A stretch of DNA of 64,000 bases from an uncultured Eubacterium sp. (lineage in GTDB: Bacteria; Bacillota; Clostridia; Oscillospirales; Acutalibacteraceae). A model generated the notes under the pieces. It worked only from the letters and a program-made list of their open reading frames with translations. It did no database searches and had not been told where the DNA came from. Below are positions 23,860 to 33,395 of this stretch, in pieces. Where the stretch lies: assembly GCA_934512155.1 (NCBI GenBank), contig CAKSWS010000001.1, positions 21,944 to 85,943 of the forward strand. The letters are read 5' to 3'. The translations under genes and the position numbers were made by a program. Positions within the stretch are counted from its first letter, which is position 1, and every line of letters starts with the position of its first letter.

Positions 23860-24831
23860 ATGAAAAAGACATTAAAGAAGATTCTTTGTGCTGTTCTTGC
23901 TGTTTCATTTGTTCTTGCACTTACAGGTTGTGCAAAGATTAATTATGTTACTAACGGAACAATTACAGCAATTAAAGAAGTTAAAGACGGCAGCTGGAAA
24001 AACAACGGCGAAGGTGAAGGCGACTCTACAGATGAAGTTGTTTCTATTGAACCGTTTAAATCAGGTACATACGGCGGTGTTGAATTTGCCGATGAAGCTG
24101 CAGTTGCAGAGTATTATGTTCAGGCTTACAATAAGACAAAAGAACAAACTGCTCAGTACAAAACAGATGATGGTTCAACTCAAACTTTCTACAAACTTTT
24201 GGGCGATGAAAAACTTAAAATCGAAAAGGTATTAATCGAAGGCTCTGAAAATGCAATGATTAACAACCTTGTTCCCGGCATTGTTGACGGTTTGTTTGCA
24301 GCTAATACATACGGTCTTCCTCCTTGCTATAACAGAAATCCTGAACTTGATAACAACTTGGAAGATACAACAAGAAAAGCTGACCACGATTTCAGAACAT
24401 CAGGCTTAACAGCAGATGATATTTTGGCTTGCAATGTAACAGATAACGGCGACGGTACAATTACACTTGTTATTCAGCCAAAAGAAGGCTCAATGTCTAT
24501 GCGTGGCGATGACCCACAGGGTAGATTCTTTGAAGTTCTCGGTGATATCGGTGCAACAGTTGATTCTATCAGTGCTCTTTCTTGGGCAAGCGGAACAACT
24601 GAAGAAAACTGCCTTGTTAAATATACAGGCGGTACAGGTACAATTAAAATCGATGTTGCTTCAGGCGAAATCGTAGAGGCAGATTACCACATGGCTGTTA
24701 CTGTTGAAGTTAACCATGCAAATGTTGCAGTTATTAAGGATAAGAGCGCTGTAGTTGGCATTTCTTACGATATGCACTATCCTGCTTCTGATGAATACCT
24801 TATGGAAACAAAGGGCATTATAAGATTATAA
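23860..24831 (+). CDS. Predicted lipoprotein, unknown function
   Basis: A 323-residue exported protein with a lipoprotein signal: basic MKKTLKK, hydrophobic stretch, and lipobox LTGC at about residues 20-23, so it should be anchored on the outer face of the membrane. The mature part is acidic and soluble, with no domain I recognise. The ATG at 23860 is preferred over an upstream TTG that overlaps the ribosome site GAAAGGGG. An AT-rich promoter region (TTGACT or TTGGTA, and TATAAT near 23790) precedes it, and a terminator follows, so it is monocistronic. Confidence 0.7.
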   Translation: MKKTLKKILCAVLAVSFVLALTGCAKINYVTNGTITAIKEVKDGSWKNNGEGEGDSTDEVVSIEPFKSGTYGGVEFADEAAVAEYYVQAYNKTKEQTAQYKTDDGSTQTFYKLLGDEKLKIEKVLIEGSENAMINNLVPGIVDGLFAANTYGLPPCYNRNPELDNNLEDTTRKADHDFRTSGLTADDILACNVTDNGDGTITLVIQPKEGSMSMRGDDPQGRFFEVLGDIGATVDSISALSWASGTTEENCLVKYTGGTGTIKIDVASGEIVEADYHMAVTVEVNHANVAVIKDKSAVVGISYDMHYPASDEYLMETKGIIRL

Positions 24832-24848
24832 TCTTTAAATATGTTTTT

Positions 24849-24880
24849 AAAGGAGTCGAGTTTCGGCTCCTTTATTTTTT
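24849..24880 (+). terminator. Terminator of the lipoprotein gene
   Basis: AAAGGAG...CTCCTTT stem followed by ATTTTTT. Confidence 0.82.
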
Positions 24881-24913
24881 GTCTAAAATGGTGTTTTGTT
24901 AATTATTTATACA

Positions 24914-24942
24914 TTGATTATAATTATGTATTATGGTATAAT
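24914..24942 (+). promoter_or_regulatory. Sigma-A promoter of the large membrane protein gene
   Basis: TTGATT (24914-24919), 17-nt spacer, TATAAT (24937-24942). The ~165-nt leader that follows contains short dyads (GCACCGC...GCGGCAG region) but no fold I can assign. Confidence 0.72.
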
Positions 24943-25112
24943 TCAAGCATTGCACCGCTTAATGCGGCAGATATAATTTTAAATTATACTAAATCTTAAA
25001 ACTCACTTGTATCGGGTGCGGTTTAAGGTTTGCGATTTTTGTGCGCTTTAATATGGCTGCGATAAAGCGTGAAAATAAAATTATAAGCGGTCGGAAAGGT
25101 TAAGAAATCATT

Positions 25113-26981
25113 ATGAGCGAAAAATTTCCTAATATGGATTATGATGCCGATGAAGTAATTAATGACTTTAAGGCAAAGTTTAAATGGCCCAAAAATGATG
25201 ATGTGGATGTTGTTGTTAAACCGCCGAAAGTAGGAATAAAGCTTTTGCTTTCTGCGTTAATAACACTTGTTATAGGCGGCGGTATTTATTATATGATGTT
25301 GCCTGCCTTTAATATTCACGACACGGAAATGTATGCTTTTATCATATGCATTATTGCTGTGTTTGTTGGTGTGTTTGCACTTCTTTGCAAGGCAAATAAG
25401 TTAATAGAACGCCGTGAATATGTTAAAAGGAAGTCTTTAATTCCTCTTATTATTGTTGTGGTTCTTGTTGTCATTATGGGAATAGGCTGGCTTTGCGGCG
25501 CAACTCTTTTCAGGGCAAAGTCTTATTCTGAAATTATGCAAATTACAGACAGCACATTCAGCGATGATTTTGAATCAATCAGTTATAATAAGGTACCACG
25601 TATAGATGAAACAAGAGCTGTTAATTTGGCAGACCAGCAACTTGGTACTTTGGAAGAATATAAAAGCCAATATGTTGTTGCTAACACAACCACATTAATT
25701 AACTATAAGGGAAACCCTGTTCGTGTAGCTTATCTTCAGTACGGTGATGTGTTTAAATGGTTCAGTAACACAAAAGAGGGTTTGCCGGCTTATATGATTG
25801 TAGACCTTATTACACAAAAGGTTACGGTTGTTAATTGTAAAGAAAAGTTTGGTAATTATATTCAATACAGCCCGTCTGAATTATTTAACGAAAAGCTTAT
25901 AAGACACATTCGTTTCCAGTATCCTACAGCTTTGCTTGATACTCCTAATTTTGAAATTAATGATGACGGTTATCCCTATTGGATTACTCCTGTGCTTGAT
26001 AAAACAATCGGCTTGTTTGGCGGTACGGACGTTAAAGGCATTGTTATTACAGACGCACTTAACGGTGAAAGCCAATATTATGATATTGATACTGTTAGGT
26101 CTGACGCATCACTTTCGTGGATAGACGTTGTTTATAACGCCGATTTGGTTCTTGAACAATATAACTACAACGGCAGGCTCAGCGGCGGCTTTTGGAACTC
26201 TCTTATTTTCCAAAAAAATGTTAGCCTTGCTTCTGCCGGTAACGGTTACATCGCAATGCAGGACGATGTTTGGGTTTATACCGGTGTAACTTCACCGGAA
26301 TCAGACTCGTCTAACTTTGGTTTTATTCTTTGTAATCAAAGAACCAAAGAAACAAGATATTATGCAAACGGCGGTGCTATTGAAACAGCCGCTAAATCAT
26401 CTGCCGAAGATGCTGTTCAAAACTATAAATACACAGCAACCTTCCCGATTTTGCTTGATATTGACGGACATCCTACTTACTTTATGAGCTTTTACGGCGA
26501 CGGAAACACCGTTAAAGGTTATGCTCTTGTAAGTCTTGAGGATAAAACAATAGTTGGTACAGGTCTTTTAGATAATTTAAAGAGTGATGAAAAGGCTCTT
26601 AATGCCGCTGTTGAAAATTATATTGAGGCGCTTCAGGATAAGGGTATTGTAGATGAAAACGTTAAGGCAGAAGATTTTCTTGTAGATGAAGATAAGGTTG
26701 ACGACACTACAACAAACGACCCAAGTGTAACTGAATCCGAAAGTCAGCCGGCAGAAGAAAATGACGGCACGGTTACAGGCAAAGTAGATTCTGTTAAATC
26801 ATCTGTTAATAACGGCAACACGGTTTATTATTTTGAGGTAAACGGTAAATACTATTATATTGCCGTAACAGATTGTATGCAGGCACTTCTTATTTCCACA
26901 GGCGATGAAGTAACGATTACTGTGGGAAATGAAGAAAACGGCGAATTTGTTTCTGCTCAAAATATTGAAAAAATTAAATAA
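25113..26981 (+). CDS. Large membrane protein with extracytoplasmic domain, unknown function
   Basis: I cannot name this 622-residue protein. An acidic cytoplasmic start (residues 1-42) is followed by two hydrophobic helices (about 45-67 and 72-92), a basic loop, a third helix (about 108-130), then a ~490-residue soluble domain. That domain should lie outside the membrane and has PepSY-like alternating strands (for example GLPAYMIVDLITQKVTVVNC and YPYWITPVLDKTIGLFGG). A Ser/Thr/Glu-rich linker (about 535-555) leads to a small C-terminal OB-like domain (TVTGKVDSVKSSV, VYYFEVNGKYYYI). It is monocistronic and immediately precedes the phage cassette. Confidence 0.65.
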   Translation: MSEKFPNMDYDADEVINDFKAKFKWPKNDDVDVVVKPPKVGIKLLLSALITLVIGGGIYYMMLPAFNIHDTEMYAFIICIIAVFVGVFALLCKANKLIERREYVKRKSLIPLIIVVVLVVIMGIGWLCGATLFRAKSYSEIMQITDSTFSDDFESISYNKVPRIDETRAVNLADQQLGTLEEYKSQYVVANTTTLINYKGNPVRVAYLQYGDVFKWFSNTKEGLPAYMIVDLITQKVTVVNCKEKFGNYIQYSPSELFNEKLIRHIRFQYPTALLDTPNFEINDDGYPYWITPVLDKTIGLFGGTDVKGIVITDALNGESQYYDIDTVRSDASLSWIDVVYNADLVLEQYNYNGRLSGGFWNSLIFQKNVSLASAGNGYIAMQDDVWVYTGVTSPESDSSNFGFILCNQRTKETRYYANGGAIETAAKSSAEDAVQNYKYTATFPILLDIDGHPTYFMSFYGDGNTVKGYALVSLEDKTIVGTGLLDNLKSDEKALNAAVENYIEALQDKGIVDENVKAEDFLVDEDKVDDTTTNDPSVTESESQPAEENDGTVTGKVDSVKSSVNNGNTVYYFEVNGKYYYIAVTDCMQALLISTGDEVTITVGNEENGEFVSAQNIEKIK

Positions 26982-26998
26982 ACGGTATTTATAAAATT

Positions 26999-27030
26999 AA
27001 GACTTTCCTTGAAAAAGGAAAGTCTTTTTT
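26999..27030 (+). terminator. Terminator before the phage cassette
   Basis: AAGACTTTCCTT-GAAA-AAGGAAAGTCTT followed by T6. The 27031-27208 gap after it is AT-rich; no convincing promoter or attachment site could be singled out. Confidence 0.88.
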
Positions 27031-27208
27031 GTTGCCTTTTTTCACGAATGAAATAAAAAAATATAGCCGAAAAGTGAATAAAAAAATTTATTTTGCCTTT
27101 TTCACCTCAAAATATAGCTTAAACCTGAATAAATGCACCGTATTTCAGGGTATAGGTGAGAGGGCATATTACAATGCACATTAAAACAATTTGATTTTGG
27201 AGGAAGTT

Positions 27209-27541
27209 ATGGCAAGAAAAAAGAAAACCTTGCGGCAGGAAATCGAAAACGGGTTAAAGCAACTGGCTTTCGGTGATGTGCAGGATTGCATTTACCTTTT
27301 GTTTTCAACAGAGGATGATATTTTAAAAAATCTGTCCGGTCTTAATTTAATGAATTTAAGCGAAATTAAACGGCCTCGGGGCGGTGGCACGGAAGTTAAG
27401 TTTTTTGACAGAATTAAGGCATTTGAAGCATTAAGTAAGTTAAGCAACGGCACTGAAAAGGAACCTTTGAATTTTTATGCCGCATTGCAGCAGGGCGCCG
27501 AAAACATAGAATCTGTTTTTAAGGAGCAGGAAAATGAATGA
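27209..27541 (+). CDS. Putative small terminase subunit
   Basis: A 110-residue basic protein beginning MARKKKTLRQEI. Its place directly before the large terminase, overlapping it by 8 nt, and its size suggest a small terminase or DNA-recognition subunit; I see no clear helix-turn-helix motif, so the call rests mainly on position. The ATG at 27209 follows TTGGAGGAA; an upstream TTG in frame would overlap that site. It is the first gene of the phage cassette. Confidence 0.55.
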   Translation: MARKKKTLRQEIENGLKQLAFGDVQDCIYLLFSTEDDILKNLSGLNLMNLSEIKRPRGGGTEVKFFDRIKAFEALSKLSNGTEKEPLNFYAALQQGAENIESVFKEQENE

Positions 27542-28790
27542 TTTTGTGCCTTTTTCCAAAAAGCAAATTGCCGTTTTAACGTGGTGGTGTAATGAAAAAT
27601 ATTTAAAAACAAAAAACGGCATTATATGCGACGGTGCCGTAAGGTCCGGCAAAACACTTTGCACAAGCATATCATTTGTCAGCTGGGCGTTTTACTGCTT
27701 TTCAAACACATCGTTTGCTTTGTGCGGAAAAACAATTTCATCATTGCGGCGCAATGTGGTTACGCCACTTATTCCTCAACTGTCGCAGCTTGGCTTTAAG
27801 TGCGATTTTAAAATAAGCAGAAATTATTTGGAAATCGAAAAGGGAGGCATTGTTAATCGCTTTTACCTTTTCGGCGGAAGAGATGAAAGTTCGGCATCTC
27901 TGATTCAGGGTATGACCCTGGGCGGTGTTTTAATGGATGAGGTGGCTTTAATGCCACGTTCCTTTGTGGAACAGGCACTTGCAAGATGCTCTCTTGATAA
28001 TGCAAAATTTTGGTTTAATTGTAATCCCGAACACCCTTTTCATTGGTTTTACAGAGAATGGATAAAAAAGAAAAGTGAAAAAAATATGCTTTATCTTCAT
28101 TTTACTATGGATGACAACCCTTCACTTTCCCTGCAGGTTAAAGAACGTTACAGGCAATTATACAGCGGTGCGTTTTACGAACGGTTTATAGAGGGCAAGT
28201 GGGTTGCGGCAGACGGCTTGGTTTACCCCATGTTTAATGCCGAACGGCATATTAAAATATCATCCGGCCCGTTTTTTGAGTATTATTTATCTTGTGATTA
28301 CGGCACGGTAAATCCTTTTTCTTTAGGGCTTTGGGGAAAGGCGGCAGACGGATGGTACAGAATTGATGAATATTATCATTCCGGCAGGGATGTGGGCATT
28401 CAGTTAACGGATGAGGAATATTACGAAAATCTTTTAAAACTTGCGGCAGGCAAAAAAATTAATGCAATTATTATTGACCCGTCGGCGGCAAGCTTTATTG
28501 AAACTGTTAAACGCCACGGCAAATTTAAAGTTATTAAGGCAGATAACGATGTTTTAAAGGGCATTAATTATGTGTGTAACGCTCTTAAAGAAGAAAAAAT
28601 ATTTTTCTTTCCCTGCTGTGAAAGCACTGTAAGGGAATTTTCTGTTTACCGTTGGGATGACGGTGTTAAAAGGGATGCACCGAAAAAAGAAAATGACCAT
28701 GCAATGGATGATATAAGGTATTTTGTTACCACCGTTTTGTATAAGCAGGATACAAACAGCCTTGTTTCCGTTGCGGTTGAAAGGATGTGA
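27534..28790 (+). CDS. Phage terminase large subunit (PBSX-like)
   Basis: A 418-residue DNA-packaging motor. The ATPase domain has Walker A GAVRSGKT (about residues 31-38) and Walker B GGVLMDEVAL (about 131-140), with the coupling segment FNCNPEHPFHWFY after it. The C-terminal nuclease domain shows acidic motifs LSCDYGTVNPFS, IIIDPSAA and the DDIRYF near the end. This is the PBSX-type family, associated with headful packaging in several phages. All motifs are intact, so it should be functional. It overlaps the upstream gene by 8 nt and is followed by the portal gene after 4 nt. Confidence 0.93.
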   Translation: MNDFVPFSKKQIAVLTWWCNEKYLKTKNGIICDGAVRSGKTLCTSISFVSWAFYCFSNTSFALCGKTISSLRRNVVTPLIPQLSQLGFKCDFKISRNYLEIEKGGIVNRFYLFGGRDESSASLIQGMTLGGVLMDEVALMPRSFVEQALARCSLDNAKFWFNCNPEHPFHWFYREWIKKKSEKNMLYLHFTMDDNPSLSLQVKERYRQLYSGAFYERFIEGKWVAADGLVYPMFNAERHIKISSGPFFEYYLSCDYGTVNPFSLGLWGKAADGWYRIDEYYHSGRDVGIQLTDEEYYENLLKLAAGKKINAIIIDPSAASFIETVKRHGKFKVIKADNDVLKGINYVCNALKEEKIFFFPCCESTVREFSVYRWDDGVKRDAPKKENDHAMDDIRYFVTTVLYKQDTNSLVSVAVERM

Positions 28791-28794
28791 TTGC

Positions 28795-29922
28795 TTGGGC
28801 TTGTTCGGAAAAAGCAAAAAGCAAACAAACGCCGCTTGCTGTGCGGTGCAAACAAGCTCTTATACAAACCACCCCTTTGGAAATTTAAACAGCCATGTGG
28901 CATTAAGCTGTGATAACGGTGTTTATACGGCACTAAAAAACAGTGTACCGGTAGTTGACGCCGCCATTTCAAAAATAATTCGCCTTTGCGGAGGTTTTCG
29001 TTTTGAAACAGGCAATGATTTGCTTGATGAAGAAATTAATGATTTTTTTGAAACCGTTAACGTTGGCGGTAATCAGCAGGGCATTTCTTCATTTGTTTCC
29101 GCTTATTTAGAGCAGCTTTTAACTTACGGTTCTGCCGTGGGTGAAATGATAGCCGATGAAAACGGATTTTATGCTCTTTATAACGGTGAATTAAGCGTGC
29201 TTGAAGTTAAAAGAGCGGAAAATAATTTAGATTTGGAATTTTATAACTGTCATAAAAAAATACAGCGTCAGGATTTGATTTTGTTTTCTGCATTAAATCC
29301 AAAGCCGGGTGAAATTTTAGGAACAAGTCTTCTAAACGGCTTGCCGTTTATTGCCGATATATTGCTTAAAATTTATAATGCCGTGGGTCAAAATTGGGAA
29401 CATGCCGGCAATTTAAGATACGCTGTTACATATAAACCCGGTAACGAGGTTTTGGACAGCGCTTCTGCAAAAGACAGGGCAAGGCAAATCGCAACTGCCT
29501 GGAGTGATGCTATGAGCAGTAAAGATACTGTTAAAGATTTTGTTGCCGTGGGTGATGTTTCGGTAAAGGTCATAGGCGCCGACAATGTTGTTTTAGACAG
29601 TGAAGTGCCTGTTAAACAGCTGCTTGAACAAATTATTGCAAAAACCGGATTGCCGCCCTATATGCTTGGCTTTTCTTGGTCTACCACGGAAAGAATGAGC
29701 CGCCAGCAGGCAGATATTTTAACTTCTGAATTAGAATGTTACAGGCGAATATTAACGCCTGTTTTAACTAAAATCGGCAACAAATATTTGCAGTCGGCAG
29801 GGGTTTACGCTCCTTTAAAAATTAATTGGAGCACAATTACTCTTCAAGATGAAACAGAGCATGCACAGGCAAGGCTTTATAATGCACAGGCTGATAAAAT
29901 TTTAAGGGAGGTTGAAAATTGA
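28795..29922 (+). CDS. Phage portal protein
   Basis: A 375-residue portal, the ring through which DNA enters and leaves the capsid. The start is taken as TTG at 28795 (MGLFGKSKK), 8 nt after AAAGGATGTGA, because the longer frame runs into the terminase. NWEHAGNLRYAVTY, VKDFVAVGDVSV, and the C-terminal GLPPYMLGFSWSTTERMSRQ with the following helical ELECYRRILTPVL are typical portal segments. It is shorter than SPP1 portals and closer in size to the PF04860-type. Its TGA overlaps the TTG of the protease gene. Confidence 0.88.
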   Translation: MGLFGKSKKQTNAACCAVQTSSYTNHPFGNLNSHVALSCDNGVYTALKNSVPVVDAAISKIIRLCGGFRFETGNDLLDEEINDFFETVNVGGNQQGISSFVSAYLEQLLTYGSAVGEMIADENGFYALYNGELSVLEVKRAENNLDLEFYNCHKKIQRQDLILFSALNPKPGEILGTSLLNGLPFIADILLKIYNAVGQNWEHAGNLRYAVTYKPGNEVLDSASAKDRARQIATAWSDAMSSKDTVKDFVAVGDVSVKVIGADNVVLDSEVPVKQLLEQIIAKTGLPPYMLGFSWSTTERMSRQQADILTSELECYRRILTPVLTKIGNKYLQSAGVYAPLKINWSTITLQDETEHAQARLYNAQADKILREVEN

Positions 29923-30887
29923 AAAACGGATATGTTGTAAAAGGATTTCAGGCAAATGGTTTGGATTTGGAAAAAATTAATCGTTTTACCTGTAAAGAGT
30001 TAACTTTGGATGATGTTTATGTTTTTAAGGTTGATTTGTGTAATAACGATATAGACAGGGATTTTGAATGTTTTTCCCTTAATGCGTTGAATCAACTTGC
30101 AAAGCAATTTGTGGGCAAAACGGGTATTAAAAATCATTTTGCCTCTACAGAAAACCAAACGGCAAGAATTTATGAAACAAGCGTTGAAAAAATAAACGGC
30201 AGAAAAACGGCAACGGGTGATGATTTTTATGTTCTTCGTGCAAAGGCTTATATGGTCAGAACCGACGATAATAAAAATCTTATTAAAGAAATTGAAGCAG
30301 GTATAAAAAAGGAAGTTTCCGTTTCCTGCTCTGCGTCAAAAAATACTTGTTCCGTTTGTTCGCAAAATAAAAATGAAAAGCGTTGCAAGCACATAAACGG
30401 AAAAAAGTATAACGGCAAGCTTTGCTATTCCGTGCTTGATGATATTACAGACGCTTATGAATTCAGCTTTGTGGCTGTTCCCGCTCAAAAAGAAGCAGGC
30501 GTGGTTAAATCTTTTACACAAAAGGGAGAGAATGAAAATTTGAACGATATTTTAAAACAGTTTGATTTCAGTGAAGGCGAGGTAACGCTTTCTCAAAAAG
30601 ACGCACAGGAAATTTCGGCATATATCAGCAATATGCAGGAAAATGCAAATTTAGGCGCAGAGTATAAAAATAGGCTTGTAAAGCAGCTTGTAAGTCTTTG
30701 CTCACGTGTTGTGCCTGAAATGGATTTAAAAATGTTTGAGGGCGTGGCAAATGTTATGACTGTAAAAGAATTAACATCATTTAAAACAGCTTTTGAAAAA
30801 AACGTTGCTTCAGCCGGTAAACCGGTGCCACAGCTTGCAAAAGCAAAAGATAAAGAAAAAGAAAATTACAATGAATTCAGAATTTAG
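29919..30887 (+). CDS. Phage prohead protease (XkdF-like)
   Basis: A 322-residue capsid maturation protease. IKNHFASTENQTARIYE supplies the likely catalytic His region and VSVSCSAS the Ser; LDDITDAYEFSFVAVPAQKEAG is the family landmark ending the protease domain. A Cys/His cluster (CSVCSQNKNEKRCKH) between them looks like a small zinc site often seen in Clostridia phage relatives. The C-terminal third (about residues 205-322) is helical and could be the scaffold. It starts with TTG overlapping the portal stop (TTGA), so the pair is coupled. Confidence 0.8.
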   Translation: MKNGYVVKGFQANGLDLEKINRFTCKELTLDDVYVFKVDLCNNDIDRDFECFSLNALNQLAKQFVGKTGIKNHFASTENQTARIYETSVEKINGRKTATGDDFYVLRAKAYMVRTDDNKNLIKEIEAGIKKEVSVSCSASKNTCSVCSQNKNEKRCKHINGKKYNGKLCYSVLDDITDAYEFSFVAVPAQKEAGVVKSFTQKGENENLNDILKQFDFSEGEVTLSQKDAQEISAYISNMQENANLGAEYKNRLVKQLVSLCSRVVPEMDLKMFEGVANVMTVKELTSFKTAFEKNVASAGKPVPQLAKAKDKEKENYNEFRI

Positions 30888-30898
30888 GAGGATTTAAT

Positions 30899-31237
30899 AT
30901 GGTTTCATATAAAGGTTTTAATCAAGGTGTTTTAACTTTTAAAAGCAGCGGTGCAAAAACAGGTGCACCTGTAAGTATAGATATGAACGGCAACGTAGTT
31001 AATGCCATTAACGGCAATGAATTTGTGGGTATTTGTGTTGGAGTGCATGACGGTTACGCCGCAGTTCAAATTTCCGGTTATGCTGAAATTAAATACAGCG
31101 GCAGTATTTCCGCAAGCGGTTACGTTGCTCTTGTTTCCGACGGTAAGAACGGAGTTAAATCAAGCACAACTAATATTGCAAGATACAAAATGATTAAAAA
31201 CGACACTGAAAACAGTGTTGTGGGATTTATTCTTTAA
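30899..31237 (+). CDS. Putative capsid decoration/stabilising protein
   Basis: A 112-residue beta-rich protein with alternating Gly and Val, for example GTGAPVSIDMNG-like repeats, VGICVGVHDGYAAVQISGY and SASGYVALVSDG. Its size and place between protease and major capsid protein fit a DUF2190-type or other capsid cement protein; the family call is by position and composition. Ribosome site AGGAGG lies 7 nt before the ATG. Confidence 0.6.
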   Translation: MVSYKGFNQGVLTFKSSGAKTGAPVSIDMNGNVVNAINGNEFVGICVGVHDGYAAVQISGYAEIKYSGSISASGYVALVSDGKNGVKSSTTNIARYKMIKNDTENSVVGFIL

Positions 31238-31255
31238 ACAGGAGGTTACAGCATT

Positions 31256-32251
31256 ATGGCATTTGATAATATTAAATTAGAAAAAGGACTTTACACAGGC
31301 TCAAAAGGGTTTACTGCTTCTTTGGAGGAGTTAGACCCCTCTGTAAATTACGCAGGCACTGAGCTTGAAGGACTTGACGCTTATCAGCGTCAGCTTAAAA
31401 GATTTAACATTAAGGTTTCCGGTAATAATTCCGACATTGTTGCAAAGTTTTTCCAAACAAGCGATTCTGCGGCACTTTTTCCGGAATATGTTTCCCGTGC
31501 TGTAGCACAGGGTTTGGAACAGGTAAATGATGTGGACAGGCTTGTTGCCACCACAACAAATATTGATTCTTACGATTATCGTTCTGTTGAAAGTGTTCCA
31601 CAGGATGATGATAAAACATTGGCAATTGTAAACGAAGGTGCATTTATTCCCGAAACAGTTATAAGAACAAAGGAAAACCTTACAACGCTTCATAAAAGGG
31701 GCAGAATGTTAACCGCATCTTATGAGGCTGTTAAATATCAAAAACTTGATTTATTTACGGTTACTTTAAGGCAAATCGGTGCATACATTGCAAAATCACA
31801 AATGAGTGATTTGGTTCAGGTTCTTTCAACTTCCGACGCAAAGGTAATTCAAAGTGAAAACACTGCTTTAAATTATGCCGATTTGCTTCAGCTTTGGTCT
31901 GAATTTGCACCGTATAAATTAACACGAATTATGGCAAATCCGAAAGAAGTTGCAAAAATGCTTAATATGAGTGAATTTAAGGATTCAAATGCAGGTCTTA
32001 ATTTTCACGGTACGGGCAGCATGATAACTCCTTTTGGGGCAGAGGTTATTGCAACAGGCGATATTTCGGAAAATGCAGTTGTTTCGTTAGATTCAAGTGC
32101 GGCTGTTGAAAAGGTTCAGCTTGGTGGAATCGTTACGGAATACGATAAACTTATTGACCGCCAGCTTGAGCGTGCAACAATTACGGCAACGGCAGGATTT
32201 TCTGTTATTTCCACAGATGCAATTAAGATTCTTGCCGCCGCAAATGAATAA
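31256..32251 (+). CDS. Phage major capsid protein
   Basis: A 331-residue protein in the major-capsid position after protease and decoration protein. An N-terminal arm precedes a body with PEYVSRAVAQGLEQVNDVD, EGAFIPETVIRTKENLTTLHKRG, and a C-terminal domain with FHGTGSMITPFGAEVIATGD. The length and layout fit an HK97-fold capsid of the kind encoded by myophage-like prophages of Clostridia. Ribosome site CAGGAGGTTACAG precedes the ATG. Codon use looks optimised, as expected for a structural protein made in bulk. Confidence 0.8.
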   Translation: MAFDNIKLEKGLYTGSKGFTASLEELDPSVNYAGTELEGLDAYQRQLKRFNIKVSGNNSDIVAKFFQTSDSAALFPEYVSRAVAQGLEQVNDVDRLVATTTNIDSYDYRSVESVPQDDDKTLAIVNEGAFIPETVIRTKENLTTLHKRGRMLTASYEAVKYQKLDLFTVTLRQIGAYIAKSQMSDLVQVLSTSDAKVIQSENTALNYADLLQLWSEFAPYKLTRIMANPKEVAKMLNMSEFKDSNAGLNFHGTGSMITPFGAEVIATGDISENAVVSLDSSAAVEKVQLGGIVTEYDKLIDRQLERATITATAGFSVISTDAIKILAAANE

Positions 32252-32278
32252 TTTAAAGTTTGAAAGGGGGCAATGCCG

Positions 32279-32635
32279 TTGAATATTGAGCGTGTTAAAG
32301 ATTATGTGGCGGCAATGGGCGATTTTGAAGCACAGGATGTTGAAAAATTTGATTTTATCATAACTGCATCCGCATCTGCTGTGGAAAATATGCTGACTGA
32401 TAAAGATAAAATCAACGATGAACGGGTTTTACAACTTATTGCCGCTAAGGCGTATTATAAAATTTGTTGTTTAAACAGTGCCAAAAATGATTTGGTTCAG
32501 TTTTCAGCCGGCGATGTTTCTTACAAGGAAAAAGAAAACGGTGCAGTTGCCGCTGCAGGCGAAATTTTGCAGTCTGCTTTAAAGGATTGCGGCGGATTAA
32601 TTTTAAACGACGGCTTTGCCTTTTTGGGAGTTTAG
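32279..32635 (+). CDS. Putative head-tail connector protein (gp6-like)
   Basis: A 118-residue acidic, helical protein. Helical repeats such as ERVKDYVAAMGDFEAQDVEKF and NDERVLQLIAAKAYYKI, and its position right after the major capsid gene, fit the DNA-packaging/connector family that docks under the portal. TTG at 32279 is preferred to ATG at 32273 because AAAGGGGG ends only 2 nt before the ATG but 8 nt before the TTG. It abuts the next gene without a gap. Confidence 0.6.
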   Translation: MNIERVKDYVAAMGDFEAQDVEKFDFIITASASAVENMLTDKDKINDERVLQLIAAKAYYKICCLNSAKNDLVQFSAGDVSYKEKENGAVAAAGEILQSALKDCGGLILNDGFAFLGV

Positions 32636-32986
32636 GTGAATAAGCAATATAAAATTAAAAGCGGTTTAAAACGTGTCGGCAGGGTGGTTCGCCTTGCCGA
32701 CGGCGACTGGATTTCAATGCCGTTTTATGCCGTAATTGTTCATAAATATAAAAAGAATAAAACAAATTTTGAAAGCGAGTTAACAGAAATAGGTTATGTT
32801 ACAAAAGATTATTATACTTATATAGGACCGTTTGACCATGATATTACGGTGCTTTCTCAAAACGGAGTTGTTTTGGCAGACGGAGAAAAATTTGTTTTTA
32901 TGAAAAAAGAAAAGGTTGAATGTGAAAACAGCACTCTCTTTTATTGCGGAATTTTAAAGCGTGTTACGGAGGATACAAATGATTGA
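32636..32986 (+). CDS. Putative head-closure protein
   Basis: A 116-residue beta-rich protein starting with GTG directly after the previous stop codon. WISMPFYAVIVHKYKKNK, TKDYYTYIGPFDHDI and FVFMKKEKVECENSTLFYCG suggest a small barrel like the head-closure or stopper proteins of long-tailed phages. I see no diagnostic motif; the role is inferred from order (connector, closure, terminator). Confidence 0.5.
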   Translation: MNKQYKIKSGLKRVGRVVRLADGDWISMPFYAVIVHKYKKNKTNFESELTEIGYVTKDYYTYIGPFDHDITVLSQNGVVLADGEKFVFMKKEKVECENSTLFYCGILKRVTEDTND

Positions 32987-33395
32987 TGTTGAAAGTGTGA
33001 TTTCCTGTTTTATAAAGGTAATTAAAAGCAACAGTTATTTTGATGATATTAAGGTAATTCCGTCTTACAGTGCAGTTGTTAAGCCCACGTTTATGAAAAA
33101 ACCTGTTGTGGCAATAAGCATTGGCAACGGTGATGTGAAAAAATATGCTGTTGGTGAAGAAAATCAATCCGGCAATTTAACTGTTTACGCCGCCGTTTAT
33201 GTTCCTTTTGAGTTAGGCGGGCAAACAGGTGCCGAGGTTGCAAAGCATTTATGCGTTGCCGCTTCTTCTTTTCCGGGCGTTGTGGGTGTAAGTGTAAACA
33301 AGCCTTATGTTAATTCGGCAACAAACTGTGTTGTTACAAAAGCAGGCTTTACTTTAAGTGATGAGTTTGATTTCGGAGGCGATTATGATGAATGA
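32979..33395 (+). CDS. Putative tail-terminator/head-tail joining protein
   Basis: A 138-residue protein. MIDVESVISCFIKVIKSN begins a helix, and the strands KPVVAISIGNGD and NLTVYAAVYVPFELGG resemble the alpha/beta fold of tail-terminator proteins. The ATG at 32979 follows CGGAGGATAC and overlaps the upstream gene by 8 nt. In myophage-like operons this gene is normally followed by sheath, tube and tape-measure genes; here it is followed only by a 37-codon frame. Confidence 0.5.
   Translation: MIDVESVISCFIKVIKSNSYFDDIKVIPSYSAVVKPTFMKKPVVAISIGNGDVKKYAVGEENQSGNLTVYAAVYVPFELGGQTGAEVAKHLCVAASSFPGVVGVSVNKPYVNSATNCVVTKAGFTLSDEFDFGGDYDE

Noticed and set aside
27130..27208. Sporulation-type promoter before the phage cassette (GTATT and GGGCATATTA)
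   Set aside because: Matches to sigma-F/G consensus are partial and spacing is off; not enough to call.
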